A stretch of DNA of 64,000 nucleotides from Adenophora triphylla var. japonica. Lineage: Eukaryota; Streptophyta; Magnoliopsida; Asterales; Campanulaceae. The notes under the pieces are model-generated. The model saw only the letters and a list, made by a program, of their open reading frames with translations. It did not search any database and was not told the origin of the DNA. Positions within the stretch are counted from its first letter, which is position 1. The number at the start of each line of letters is the position of its first letter. Positions 10,798 to 21,080 of this stretch are shown here, piece after piece. A program made the position numbers and the translations under genes. The stretch lies in the NCBI GenBank assembly GCA_022495995.1, contig JAFEMH010003621.1, positions 180,001 to 244,000 on the forward strand, read 5' to 3'.

Positions 10798-11563
10798 TGA
10801 AAACGTGAGTTTTATGGGAACATAATTATGTTTCCTTATTTCAAAAGACTTCTATATGGTAAGAAGATTTTGGAACTTTCATGGAGATTTATAAGTATCT
10901 TACTTTTATTAAGAGATTGTAATTATGTAAATATCTTTTATTTATGTACATAGTTTTATATTAGGACTAACCTACTAATATTTGATTTCCTTGTGAGTGT
11001 GTTATATGTTTTCATATAGGAAAAGGAATCTCACAAAGGAAGAGGTCGATTGCATGAAGATCTTCTCCAAGGTGCTCTATAAATACAAGGCATTCGACAA
11101 AGAGAAGTTACACAATTTTACGAGAGAAAATCACATTCTTCATAGTCATTCGACATTGTTGTTTTTAGGTTGTGAGCTTACATCCGTAACTCACATCTAG
11201 GTTTTCATAAAGTTCTCTTGTTTTACTTCTGATTGAATAAGTCCTACTTGGGAAAGGGGAGTTGTTCATATCATAGAAGGTGATTAGAACTTGTTTAGTA
11301 TTTTCATATTTTAGTTTTTCACTTATTTTTTTTTGTAAGAAACATAAGTTTTTATAGTGAAAAGGTTTTTGGGCGTAAGCCTAGTTTGCTGATCACACAG
11401 ATCAGTAAGCGTATATAACTCTTGAGTTATTGCATTTTATTTACTTTTATTTACTTTATTCCGCTGCATTATCTGTGGATGTGTGGACAGTTGTGAGACA
11501 CATCTGTACTCACATCCTTTGCCTATTGCGTGATCCAAGTTTCCTAGCTACACGAAACTTTCA
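10798..11563 (+). repeat. 3' LTR of the Sirevirus-like element
   Basis: The LTR is 766 bp with the same termini as the 5' LTR. The target duplication CTATT follows at 11564-11568. The hairpin module at 11477-11517 has a changed loop and one stem change (CACATCT) compared with the 5' LTR. Confidence 0.95.
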
Positions 11564-11568
11564 CTATT

Positions 11569-12240
11569 AAGCCCATAAAAATCACTTAGTTGGATCCTCG
11601 AATTATTGATAATCTGTCACACTAGAATGAAAAACAACTCTAGGGAGAAGGGAGTATTTATACTGTCAAAACCCCAATCCAAAATGATTCCAAAACCTTG
11701 AGGGAAAAGCCAAATCCATTTAAGGAAACAAGCTTTCCTATTATTATTTTTTATCCTTGTTTCCAAAACATCTTCAATCTCTTTCTTCTTTGTCGCCTTG
11801 AATTCAAATCAACCTTACATTTATTCTTGGACTCCCTCTTCGAATCGAACTTCAACAATTTAAAGACACCTAATCCTAACAAATCTCGAACTTGCTTTGA
11901 ATCTCTCAAACCAATATCAGAACGGATTTCTCCACCCTTGCCTCATCTTTGTTACACTGAAGACTCAACTTGTCCTTTGGACAGCCAAATGTGTATCTCC
12001 CTAGACACCCAAATGTGTTACGCAGAACACCCAAATACTTGATGCAACAGTTGATCAAACTCGTTCAACACGTAAACAAATGTGTTTTCCAGACACCCAA
12101 ATGTATCCCACTTGACACCCAATTGTGCTTCGTCGAGCACCAAACTGTTTCTTTAAGACACCAAAACCATGCCACTGCAGTAGGCACCCAGAATTGCCCT
12201 CACTAGTAATTAGGCAAATTCAGCATGCATTTGATCTTGC
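11569..12240. other. Right flank with ACACCCAAATGTG repeats; possible LTR fragment
   Basis: No gene is supported. Between about 11980 and 12165 the string ACACCCAAATGTG, or a variant, recurs at least six times with irregular 25-30 bp spacing. A GTATTTATACTG promoter-like string at about 11654 and the neighbouring antisense Copia remnant suggest that this is part of an old minus-strand LTR. That is inference. Confidence 0.4.
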
Positions 12241-12296
12241 CAACCATAATAGATGAAGTGTTATAATCCGCAGAATTCCTAGCATTGCTTTTTGAC

Positions 12297-13560
12297 TCAT
12301 TCACTTTTCATATGTGCTAGTGCTGCTCTAACATAGGATATTAAGCTTATCCTCCCTTTCTCCTCCACATAATCAGATTGTGTGTGTCGACTCACTAACT
12401 GTGGCTTGCTCAGTTCAACTCCATCTTGAGTAACTCGTTGCTCCACCTGTTTGCCAGTCACCCCACGAGAAGCCTTACAACATGCTTCCTCCAAATGTGT
12501 CTTTATCATATCATTTATAGTACGACGCTCGCCACTTGAGCCAAAAAACTTAGAACCTTGGAGTAGATACAAGGAACCTTGTTTTATCCCATCTTGTTTA
12601 GCCGACTAAGCGATATTAAATTCTTTGCTACTTTAGGAACATGTCTAACCTCGTTCAATGTACCAAACTTACCACTAGAAGTTTGCACCCTTATGGAACC
12701 CATGTCAAAAACCTTGCTTACGGACCCATTAGCCATATAAATATCTCCACCCTCCACATGCTCGTACATTGAAAACCATTCCTTGCGCGAACACATATGA
12801 TAAGAAGCTACAAAATCCATAATCCATGCATCTTCCATGACTTTGTCTTCTTCGTTTACTAGAGCATAGTCCTCCAAATCGTCATCTAGCATGTATATAG
12901 TTGTCCCAAATTGCTCGCTTTTTTTCATCATTGGACAATCATGTTTCCAATGCCCTATCTCCTTGGAGTAATAACAGACATCTCCAGATCTTGAGCGAAT
13001 GTGCCTTCTAGAGTAACCCGAGTTTCTCCGATATTGGCCCTTATTGCCTTCCGCAACTAAACTTGATGATTGAGATTCTATACAAATACCAACTGCATTT
13101 TGGTGCAACTTTTTGGTCTTGAGGCCAATCTTTACCTCTTACAAAGTAACCGTGTCCTTACCACCAATATAGGAGTATACATGTCTCTCATATGACAATG
13201 GTAAAGAAGCCAACAAAATAAAAGCAGCATCTCTATTATCGATATCAATTTCAATATTACGCAGTTCATGTAATAAAGAATAAAATCGATCTAGGTGTTC
13301 CCTAATAGATGTACCTTCAGAAATTCAGAGAGTGTACAACTTTTACTTCATGTATAGCTTGTTCGTTAGAGACTTCATTAGTAAAATCTTCTCCAACAAC
13401 AACCACAAAGCCCCACCTTAATCACTACAATAAGCAACATCAGCCAAGATGACAACATCAAGCCACTTGATGATCTGCAAATGAGCCTTCTCATCTATAG
13501 TGATTAGATCTTCTTCTTCCTTCGCTTTCTTCTCCAAACTTTCTTCAGATGTGGGAATGA
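12297..13560 (-). pseudogene. Copia gag/protease remnant (minus strand)
   Basis: At 13108-12584 a 174-aa frame shows a zinc-knuckle-like CYYSKEIGHWKHDC in which the second Cys has become Ser. A protease start WIMDFVASYHM follows, in which the usual SG after the catalytic Asp has become FV. The downstream block VRHVPKVAKNLISLSRL is the standard Copia pre-integrase motif. The continuation at 12572-12297 starts YLLQGS and then leaves the family pattern. The gag N-terminus (13110-13560) is frame-broken and is cut off at 13563 by the CACTA terminus. Loss of a zinc ligand and of the protease triad marks it as a dead copy. Confidence 0.8.
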
Positions 13561-13563
13561 CCG

Positions 13564-13720
13564 CACTACTAGAAACAGCGTAATTACCGACGAAAATTTA
13601 TCGACGGACAATCAAAGGTTACCGACGGAATTTTAATTTTTATTTGCCGGGAATTTTTTTAAAATTTTCATTTGAGTCCGTCGGTAACGCTTAAAATTTC
13701 GTCGGTAATTTGAAGTATAA
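13564..13720 (+). repeat. CACTA terminus with subterminal repeats
   Basis: CACTACTAGAAA is followed by TTACCGACG/CGACGG-type 9-10-mers in both orientations at about 13585-13635 and 13675-13708. In En/Spm elements such subterminal repeats bind the TNPA protein (established for the family). Confidence 0.85.
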
Positions 13721-14850
13721 ATAATAACCTAAACCCCCAATCTGTTTCGTTTATTCGCACTCTTAATCAGAAAAACACTCCGTTGAAAACACCACGCCGC
13801 CGTCATTGATTTGCACTCTTCATCTCTCACCTCCTTCGGTTCGGTTAGTAATCTCGCTCGCTCTTTCTCTCTCGCTTTCTCTCTCGCTTTCTCTCTCTCT
13901 CACTCTTTCTCTCTCTCTCTCCTACAGCATTCAAATGTTAATGTTGTTTGTTTGTTTTGATTGTGTAGGATATTCAAGCGATTTGTTTCTGTCACTGGTC
14001 GGTATGCTCTTTCACTAGAGGTACATTGTTCTAAACATGCTTGTTATGTAATCAGCCATGATTTTGATTGATGTTTCTGTTTGTTTGGTCTGATCTTATT
14101 GGGAATTCATTGACTTTTTGTGGGGAAAGATTGGATTTTTGGCTTTGAATTGAGGGTTGAATCGATGTACATTGATGGGTTTTTTTTATTCCTTTAGGGT
14201 TTTAGCGAGCTATATGAGATAGATAGGAGTTTCTGTTGTTTAATTATCAACTGGATTTTCAGAATTGAACCTTTTTTTATGTGGGATTTTTTTATTGAAT
14301 GTAGGTTGGGTGATTGATTCATCTTCTTTTTCTGAAGAATTTTCATCTTTAAGGTTCTAATTTTATTGATGTTATTGATTGACCGAATTTCGGTGGATGT
14401 TTTTTTAGAAAAAAAGACAAGTTATGTTAAAGAAAAAGACAACTTAAGTTCAAGCTGTGGGTCTATATATATAGTTTTTATTTATTTATTTATGATTTTT
14501 CATGTGAAGAGTAGGGATGGGCATGGTTAATGTGCAACATTTGTTCCCCTTTGGATTATGATCTTTTCCTATTCAGTTTATGAAAGAACATAACATGATT
14601 TGCTTGGTTTGATTTTGAATCATGTTGGATGTTGTAGATAAGACCAATTTTAGGGTCAAGCTTGTGATTTTCTTTTTTATCTTTTATTTTGGTTTGTAAT
14701 CTTTTAGTGGTCAAAGCTGAAAATTAAGAAATAGATAAGTGGAAAAAGAAAAGGAAATTGATTTGAGCGATCAAGTAAGAAACTGAAACATCATGTTCCT
14801 AGATAAACACAAGATAGAAGTGACACTTGAGGTTAATAGGGTCAACAAAG
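13721..14850 (+). other. CACTA 5' leader/intron region with CT microsatellite
   Basis: No coding region is supported. A CT-rich microsatellite (13857-13922, mostly CTCTCT and CTTTCT) sits where the transposase promoter or 5' UTR is expected. Several AGGTA/GTAG splice-like signals occur, but no exon can be fixed. The target duplication CAAAG of the inserted element is at 14846-14850. Confidence 0.5.
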
Positions 14851-15426
14851 TGTTACGTCCTAAAAAATCCACTCAACATGTTCTGCATCTTGGACATCCA
14901 TCTTGAGGTAACGTCTTGATTTACATCTTGGACTAACACCTAGAAATTATTTGTTGTGTGTATCCTATTTTTCAGGAACAGAATTATAAATAAATAATTT
15001 ACCCATGTGACCATTTAGACCTAGTCAAAGAGCAACACAAACGGATTCAAACTATCAACCAAAGGATAACGGTCGGACTCTATCAATAAGAAGCGAAATA
15101 CTAGGCGAAAGATCAGCAGGACATTCAAGTTGATATTTTCAGTTACAACAATGCCTATATATTGCTCTTAGAAAGCACTCTTGTTCACGTTACACAATTT
15201 TACTTACACTACTCTGCACTTGTACTCAAAAACTCTAAAATACTTAATAAAACTTGTTTGGTTTAGGCAGGCTTGCCAAAAGCCTCCCGAGATTTTTCTC
15301 TTGCACGATTGCTCTAAGGGTTTCCTCGTTATATCCTTGTGTTCATCTTGCTTTGAGGATCATATTCCATTTGTGCCCAAACCTCCTTGAGAAGACAAAT
15401 TCACCTGTCGAAATTTGTCCGAAACA
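14851..15426 (+). repeat. 5' LTR of Tat-like element
   Basis: The LTR is 576 bp, starts TGTTACGTCC and ends GTCCGAAACA. A TATATATTG string near 15156 is a candidate TATA box. It differs from the 3' LTR at roughly 20-25 positions by eye. Confidence 0.93.
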
Positions 15427-15429
15427 ATT

Positions 15430-15446
15430 TGGCGCCGTCTGTGGGA
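15430..15446 (+). other. Primer binding site, Tat type
   Basis: TGGCGCCGTCTGTGGGA starts four bases after the LTR. TGGCGCCGT-type sites are common in Tat/Athila gypsy elements. The cognate tRNA was not verified. Confidence 0.8.
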
Positions 15447-15473
15447 ACTTTGGTTTTTTAGATTCCATTCAAG

Positions 15474-17329
15474 ATGAGCAATCCAACCTCAGCTATGTAT
15501 ACCCCCATCATCACGACCGGGGCAATGACCATCATTTCAAGCTTGCCTATGACATCTAGCGCACATTCACCTATGGGCTCCGGTGCCGCCATGCCTCAAA
15601 ATCAGGGGCTCAGCCAAGGTAGAACATCGAACATGTCGCTGCCAGACATTTCACTAGGAGTAATAACTGCCATGACGTCTATGATGCAACAGTTGAAAGA
15701 TCAGATAGATGGGCAACAACACACCAATCAAATGATCTTTAATCACATCAATAGGCTACATCATGATTTCTCAGCTTCCGGGTTCACCCTTCCCGTAACC
15801 AGCACGTCAGAGGTCTCACCTTTGCAGCCCAGAACTCTTTTTCCAGGTGTTGGGACGAGTGCGCAAGGCAGTCAAGGCGTTACATCCATATCCAGCACTG
15901 TTCAAACTGAAAGCACCATCGTCACATCCAACCCGATACCACTGACGTCATGCTTCACCTTTGCAACCCCACCTCCCGTGGGGCAAACAGGAAGTTTCAA
16001 CTTATTCAATACTCCTTTTAATCCTATTGTTGCCACTAACCCTGTTGTAGATACTGCCCTTGCAAGAGAAGTGCAGCAACTTAAAGAAATCCTCATGAAG
16101 GTTCCCAGAGTCACCTTACCCTTCAACCAAGCATCTCCAACCAGCCATCATGATTCACGCTTTGTCCCTGCAATAGCTGGAGTGGAGATCCCTAAGAGAT
16201 TTAAATTACCCCCATGAAGCAATACGATGGCACGACGGATCCTGTCGAACATATTGCCTTATACCAAGAAAAGATGGATATCATCAGCATCCCTCTGCAT
16301 CTTAAAGAAGTTTGCTTATGCAGGGGCTTTGGCTCCACCTTGTCTGGTCCCGCCTTGATGTGGCTAACTAATCAGCCTATGTACTCTATCGAATCCTACT
16401 CTCAATTAGTTAACACGTTTCTTAACCAATTTTCTTGCAATCGTGTGTTTGAAAAATTGACAAGTGACCTTTACAGGATCGTACAACAACCCGATGAAAC
16501 CTTAAAAGACTACGTCTTCCGGTTCAACAAGGAAGCTATAAGCATTCCACACATTGACGCGTCGACTATGACCGAAGCTTTCAAGATGGGACTAAAGAGA
16601 GAATCACCATTCTACCAAGACCTTGTCATGTTCCCATCTCGAAGCCTAGAAGAAGTCAGGACAAGGTCTGTCCGTTTCATCAGGTTGGAAGAAGATGAAA
16701 TGATCCATGGCAAGGCATCAAAGAAGACGCCTACATATGAGAATCCTGATAGAAAGGCGGATTCGTCCCACCATCGATCTAATAGGGGAAAACCCTACTC
16801 TAAAACTGACTCTTCTAAAATTAACATTGTTGAAGAAGATGATGAGGAAGATGATACAGTTTATCTTAAGATTAGTGACTACTATTTTTCTGTTGACGTT
16901 TCAGGCCTCCTACAGGCTATAGACAACCTAGGCGGAAAGGCAAGATGGCCGAAGGCAGCTGATAAATCAACATCATCGAAGGACAAATCGAAGTGGTGTG
17001 CCTACCATGAAGATTTTGGGCATACTACTGATAACTGCATCGCCTTGAGGAAAGAGATTAGCTACTTACTGTCGAAAGGACTCCTCAAAGATTTATTGGG
17101 AAAAAGGAAAGGAAGGGCTGAAACAAAGGAAACTGTTACTGAAGCTCCGTCTTCGCGTCCTCCTGCCACTAAGGTGATCAACTTCATTACAGGAGGATCA
17201 GACATTTGTGGCACCACGTATTCTGCAGCCAAACGTCACGCTAAGGATTCCAAGGAAGACAAGACGGAATTGCCTACTAGACGTCCGGATCACTCCTATA
17301 ACCTCATCTTAAGTTACCCATCTATGTAG
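15474..17329 (+). pseudogene. gag: Tat-like gag with one frameshift
   Basis: The first frame (15474-16217, 247 codons) is a Ser/Thr/Pro-rich N-terminal region. It ends KRFKLPP at a run of five C (about 16208-16213), where the frame shifts. The second frame (16214-17329, 371 codons) begins MKQYDGTTDP and holds the retrotransposon Gag domain (about residues 1-165, with LSGPALMWLTNQP, then QQPDETLKDYVFRFN). A zinc-finger-like CAYHEDFGHTTDNC lies at about residues 260-273. A single homopolymer indel separates the parts, so a recent ancestor was probably intact. The last residues run into the 83-bp direct-repeat zone described separately. Confidence 0.88.
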
Positions 17330-17334
17330 AATGA

Positions 17335-17550
17335 ATGAACTCTATGAAAAGGGTATGCTTGATTGATTGCCCATCCTCCTATAACCTCATCTTGGGACGG
17401 CCATGGATCCATAATATGAGGGCGGTTCCTTCTGCGTATCATCAATGTGTTAAGATGCCAACACCTTGGGGACTCATCATGGTGAAGGGCGATCAACAAG
17501 CCGCAAAGGTGTGTTACAAAACAGATATGAAGGCGTGCTCTACTCATTAA
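17335..17550 (+). pseudogene. Protease-RT linker stub
   Basis: The string YNLILGRPWIHNMRAVPS at about 17380-17433, followed by HQCVKMPTPWGL, is the highly conserved end of the gypsy protease/linker in Tat elements. The protease active site (DSG/DTG) upstream and the RT downstream are both missing. An 18-bp perfect direct repeat (17293-17310 and 17376-17393) borders the lost segment. Confidence 0.75.
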
Positions 17551-18555
17551 ACATGACCAGTAAGACTAAATATGCTTCGAGGTCCATGACGACGAAGATG
17601 GTGAAGTATAACAGTTAGCTAGCTGGACGTGACTGGGGCAAGCTGTCACCTTCCAATATGACGCCATGAGCTACACCTTGAGTGGTATTACGAGTAAGTT
17701 AAAATTCATCGCAATTTTAACAACAAGGTACGAATTTCTTCTTAAAATTAAATTTTTACTGCCTTTCAAACCATTTAGCTTTTCATTAAAACCTCTACTG
17801 ACTTAAGCATTGGAGGGGTGTTAGCTAAGCTAACACCCAACTCCTAATATATTCTTGTGATGCAAGATTAGACACTACTGGACCGTGGATAGAGAGCTTT
17901 ACAAAATCACATGGCGAGCTGCTCGAAAGAACCAACGTTTCTTGGTAAATCTAAGGTACATGATTCCCTATACTTATAAGCATCTCTGCAACGTATTTAT
18001 AAGATGATAACCATAACCGCCTGGGCGCACGATTTTCACACTCGACATAGAATAGCAAATACAATTCGCCTTGTCAAGGGAATCGCATTTGATATCCTAA
18101 AATTCAAAGATGTGAACTAAGGATTGTAACATTAACATGTTACCTAAGGACTCCGACAAGTGACATTTCTACATGTCACCTATCACTTGGTTATAACATC
18201 ATTGCATGTTATCTTTACAACTTGGTTATAACATCGTTGCATGTTATCTTTTCCAACCGGTTACAAAACTTGTACGTGTTGTCTTCCGTACCTAAAGCAG
18301 AAAAGTACTCAAAGGTATAAAGCATCCAAAAGCACCATTGCAGTTAAAAGTTACCAAAACACCCAAGATGTTGGACCAACCCAACACCATCAAAAAACTA
18401 AGTTGTTCGAACTCTTATGAGCCACTTACAAAAATTCTAAAAGTATAATTGTCTTGGGCACCAACCCCCTACTTTTAAAACCCAAATTAACGTGCCAACA
18501 GAGGCACGAACAGACAAAACACAAATATTTTTTAAAACATAAATATTAAATTATT
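17551..18555 (+). other. Former pol region, non-coding
   Basis: No RT, RNase H or integrase motif is visible in any frame. A short tandem repeat at about 18190-18290 repeats ACTTGGTTATAACATC-type units of about 38 bp, about three copies. The rest shows nothing recognisable. Confidence 0.65.
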
Positions 18556-20210
18556 TTATGTTGCAGGGGCATCACTTTCCTTACCCTCATTTTCCTTAGC
18601 AGAAGGTCCGGCTTCGATCTTCTCTTCCTCCTTTCTTGCCTCATCTCTTCCCGGCACCTTGATTTCATTCGATTTCACTTCGCCTACATCAACCTCTTCA
18701 CATAAAAATGCCTCCAACATTGCGACCTCTTCATCAATCTTCCAAGCCTCATGCTTTCCAGCCTCGTATTCTCTCATCATGGTGATTCTACTTTCCATTA
18801 CTGATTTAGTAGCGTCTGCCATTAAATGCTCTTTCGCTTCTGCCATCTCCTTGATATGTTCCATCTCCACCCTCAACATCCTTGTAGTAAGGTCTGTCAG
18901 CTCCTCTACTTGTTCATTTTTTGCTTTCTCTTGTGCAACCTTCTCCTCTCCCATCTTCACCTTCTACGTTAGGATCCTGATACGATCCTCCTTCATTTCT
19001 ATTTCCTCCGCCAAAGACCCCATAAACTTCAATACCTATAAACCAGACCAAGCAAAGTGAACATTTAAAAGATCCTATGTAAATAAAAAAGTAGATTTTT
19101 TACCTTCTCCTTCAAACTCTCTTCTTCTACCATAATTACCGTGTCATCAGCTTTCCTTTTCTTGCCAGCCCTGGTTATGCTATCTCCCTTGGGTAGAGGA
19201 GGTTTACCTCCCTCTAGTTTCACCCCAACCTTAGCTCTTAAATTGGCCATGATATCAAATACATCAAAACATGCCTTTGAACGAGTTACTGTTTCATTAA
19301 AACAACAAGTGTCAGAGGGATATTGAAGTCAAGCGTCATTTTTATGAAGAAAGATTTTACCAGAAGACATCTTGACTGGACCAACACTGATGGAAACTCT
19401 TTCCTCCTCCCTGGAATCCTCGCCAACAAACTCAACAGGGCTAGGTTTATACTTTCGTAAAGAGTCAAGAGATAAATTCAAGATTGATTCAACATTGGCA
19501 GCTGTTCCCTCAGTAGGTGGGAACAATTCTTCTAACGATACAACTACGCAAAAAAAAATGGGAAATAAACAGATGGTTACAACCAACAAGTCCAGCAAGA
19601 CATAAAGAGGTAAGCCAAGCAATAAAACGTCTACCCTGGCGGATCCAAGCAGATGTCAACTCCTTGCCTCCTCTCTCCAAACTAGCCTTCTTCACATAGA
19701 AAAACTTGTGTTTCCACCCTCTATCAGCAACATCTAACCCAAAAACCAAAGGATTCCTACCTGGCTTAATCCTAAAGTTAAACCTACCATTCCCAAAAGC
19801 CCTAATGTCATACGAAAAAGCCAACTCTTTTAGACCAGCAACCAACCCCTATTCTGATGAAATCCTATCTAATGTGTACAAAGTACGCCAACCAATGGGC
19901 ATCAGTTGACAATTGGAGAGCTTCGTGGCCTTAAAGAAGAGGGTAATCTTGGGAGAAAAGGGGAATTTTAAACCTATTGTAAAGGGATACTCATAGAAAC
20001 CTACCCAATCAACGGAAAAACAGTCGGCACTCCCAGCTTCGCCTGGTACCAGAAACTTTGCGCTTGAGGGAAATGCATTGTTCCTCTTCAACGCATCAAC
20101 ATGGGATGCGCTGAAGTTGCACCTCTCGTCATCCTTCTTTTTTATAAACCCTAAGCACTTAAAACCCTTGGGGGAGTGGCCTCAACATCAATAACTGCCT
20201 TTCCCTCCAT
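18556..20210 (-). pseudogene. Antisense ORF of Tat-like element
   Basis: Read on the minus strand from ATG at 20210 (MEGKAVIDVEATPP). The frame is broken several times or contains introns. The 20091-19849 part has YPFTIGLKFPFSP and CQLMPIGWRTLYTL, the signature of the plant 'putative gypsy type transposon' domain (Transposase_28-like). The 19845-19510 part continues with GWKHKFFYVKKA. The C-terminal 18960-18556 frame (134 aa) is a Glu/Lys-rich probable coiled coil ending SAKENEGKESDAPAT. The gene points against gag and ends about 0.3 kb before the polypurine tract. The function is not known for any such ORF; a regulatory or Gag-related role is speculation. Confidence 0.75.
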
Positions 20211-20491
20211 AAGCAATGGACAGAAAATAAACAGAGAAACGAAAGGGAGAATACTCACCGGAGACAAAGCAGAGACAATGACGCCGGCAAAAGAGGAGCA
20301 GTTTGGCGAAATATGGTTTCCTTTTTGAAAATTCAAAATGAATTTGACAAGACCATTATAAAGCCCATAATGAGTCCTAAAACCCTCGAGCATCGTGCGG
20401 GCCAACCACCTCATCACCTTCCTTTTAAGCCTGAAATGACACTTGGCAAAATATTAAAGCCCTCCGTATTCAACATGGAACGCTTCAATAT

Positions 20492-20502
20492 TTTGGGGGC
20501 AA
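20492..20502 (+). other. Polypurine tract of Tat-like element
   Basis: TTTGGGGGCAA lies immediately before the 3' LTR start at 20504. Confidence 0.75.
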
Positions 20503-20503
20503 T

Positions 20504-21079
20504 TGTTACGTCCTAAAAAATCCACTCAACATGTTCTGCATCTTGGACATCCATCTTGAGGTAACGTCTTGATTTACATCTTGGACTAACGCCTTGAAAT
20601 TATTTGTTGTGTGTATCCTATTTTTCAGGAACAGAATTATGAATAAATAATTTACCCATGTGACCGTTTAGACCTAGTCAAAGAGCAACACAAACAGATT
20701 CAAACTATCAACCAAAGGATAACGGTTGGACTCCATCAACAAGAAGCGAGATTATAGGTGCAAGATCAGCAGGACATTCAAGTTGATATTTTCAGTTACA
20801 ATAACGCCTATATATTGCTCTTAGAAAGCACTCTTGTTCACGTTACACAATTTTGCTTACACTACTCTACACTTGTACTCAAAAACTCTAAAATACTTAA
20901 TAAAACTTGTTTGGTTTAGGCAGGCTTGCCAAAAGCCTCCCGAGGTTTTTCTCTTGGACGATTGCTCTAAGGGTTTCCTCGTTATATCCTTGTGTTCATC
21001 TTGCTTTGAGGATCATATTCCATTTATGCCCAAACCTCCTTGAGAAGACAAATTCACCTGTCGAAATTTGTGTGAAACA
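20504..21079 (+). repeat. 3' LTR of Tat-like element
   Basis: The LTR is 576 bp and ends GTGTGAAACA. The target duplication CAAAG follows at 21080-21084. Confidence 0.93.
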
Positions 21080-21080
21080 C

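Larger units (their letters stand above)
1248..11563 (+). mobile_element. Sirevirus-like Ty1/copia retrotransposon, complete but decayed
   Basis: Two direct LTRs (1248-2016 and 10798-11563) start TGAAAACG and end ACTTTCA, and are flanked by a perfect 5-bp target duplication CTATT (1243-1247, 11564-11568). The element is 10,316 bp. The internal order is Met-tRNA primer site, gag with CCHC knuckle, protease, integrase, RT and RNase H, the Copia order. A long extra region follows RNase H with an ORF and four GGGGGAG polypurine-like tracts. An extra ORF plus multiple polypurine tracts is characteristic of the Sirevirus lineage (established knowledge). By eye the LTRs differ at about 15-20 sites over 767 bp, yet the gag-pol frame is broken many times, so this copy cannot be autonomous. 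Confidence 0.93.
14851..21079 (+). mobile_element. Tat-lineage Ty3/gypsy element, non-autonomous, with antisense ORF
   Basis: Identical-length 576-bp LTRs (14851-15426, 20504-21079) are flanked by CAAAG (14846-14850, 21080-21084). A TGGCGCC primer site, gag and a stub of the protease-RT linker follow. RT, RNase H and integrase are absent: 17551-18555 has no coding sequence. An antisense ORF with a coiled-coil end occupies 18556-20210, then the polypurine tract. Antisense ORFs between pol and the 3' LTR are a recorded feature of Tat-lineage elements. The element must have moved with enzymes from a relative. It is inserted in the 5' part of the CACTA element. Confidence 0.9.

Noticed and set aside
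11698..12206. Frames of 114 and 78 codons
   Set aside because: They run across short repeats; no family motif or splice context.
13806..14018. 70-codon frame with Ser/Leu repeats
   Set aside because: Produced by the CT microsatellite in the CACTA leader.
17872..17884. Second CACTA terminus (CACTACTGGACCG)
   Set aside because: Lies inside the Tat-like element, lacks the AGAAA and subterminal repeats, and has no inverted partner.
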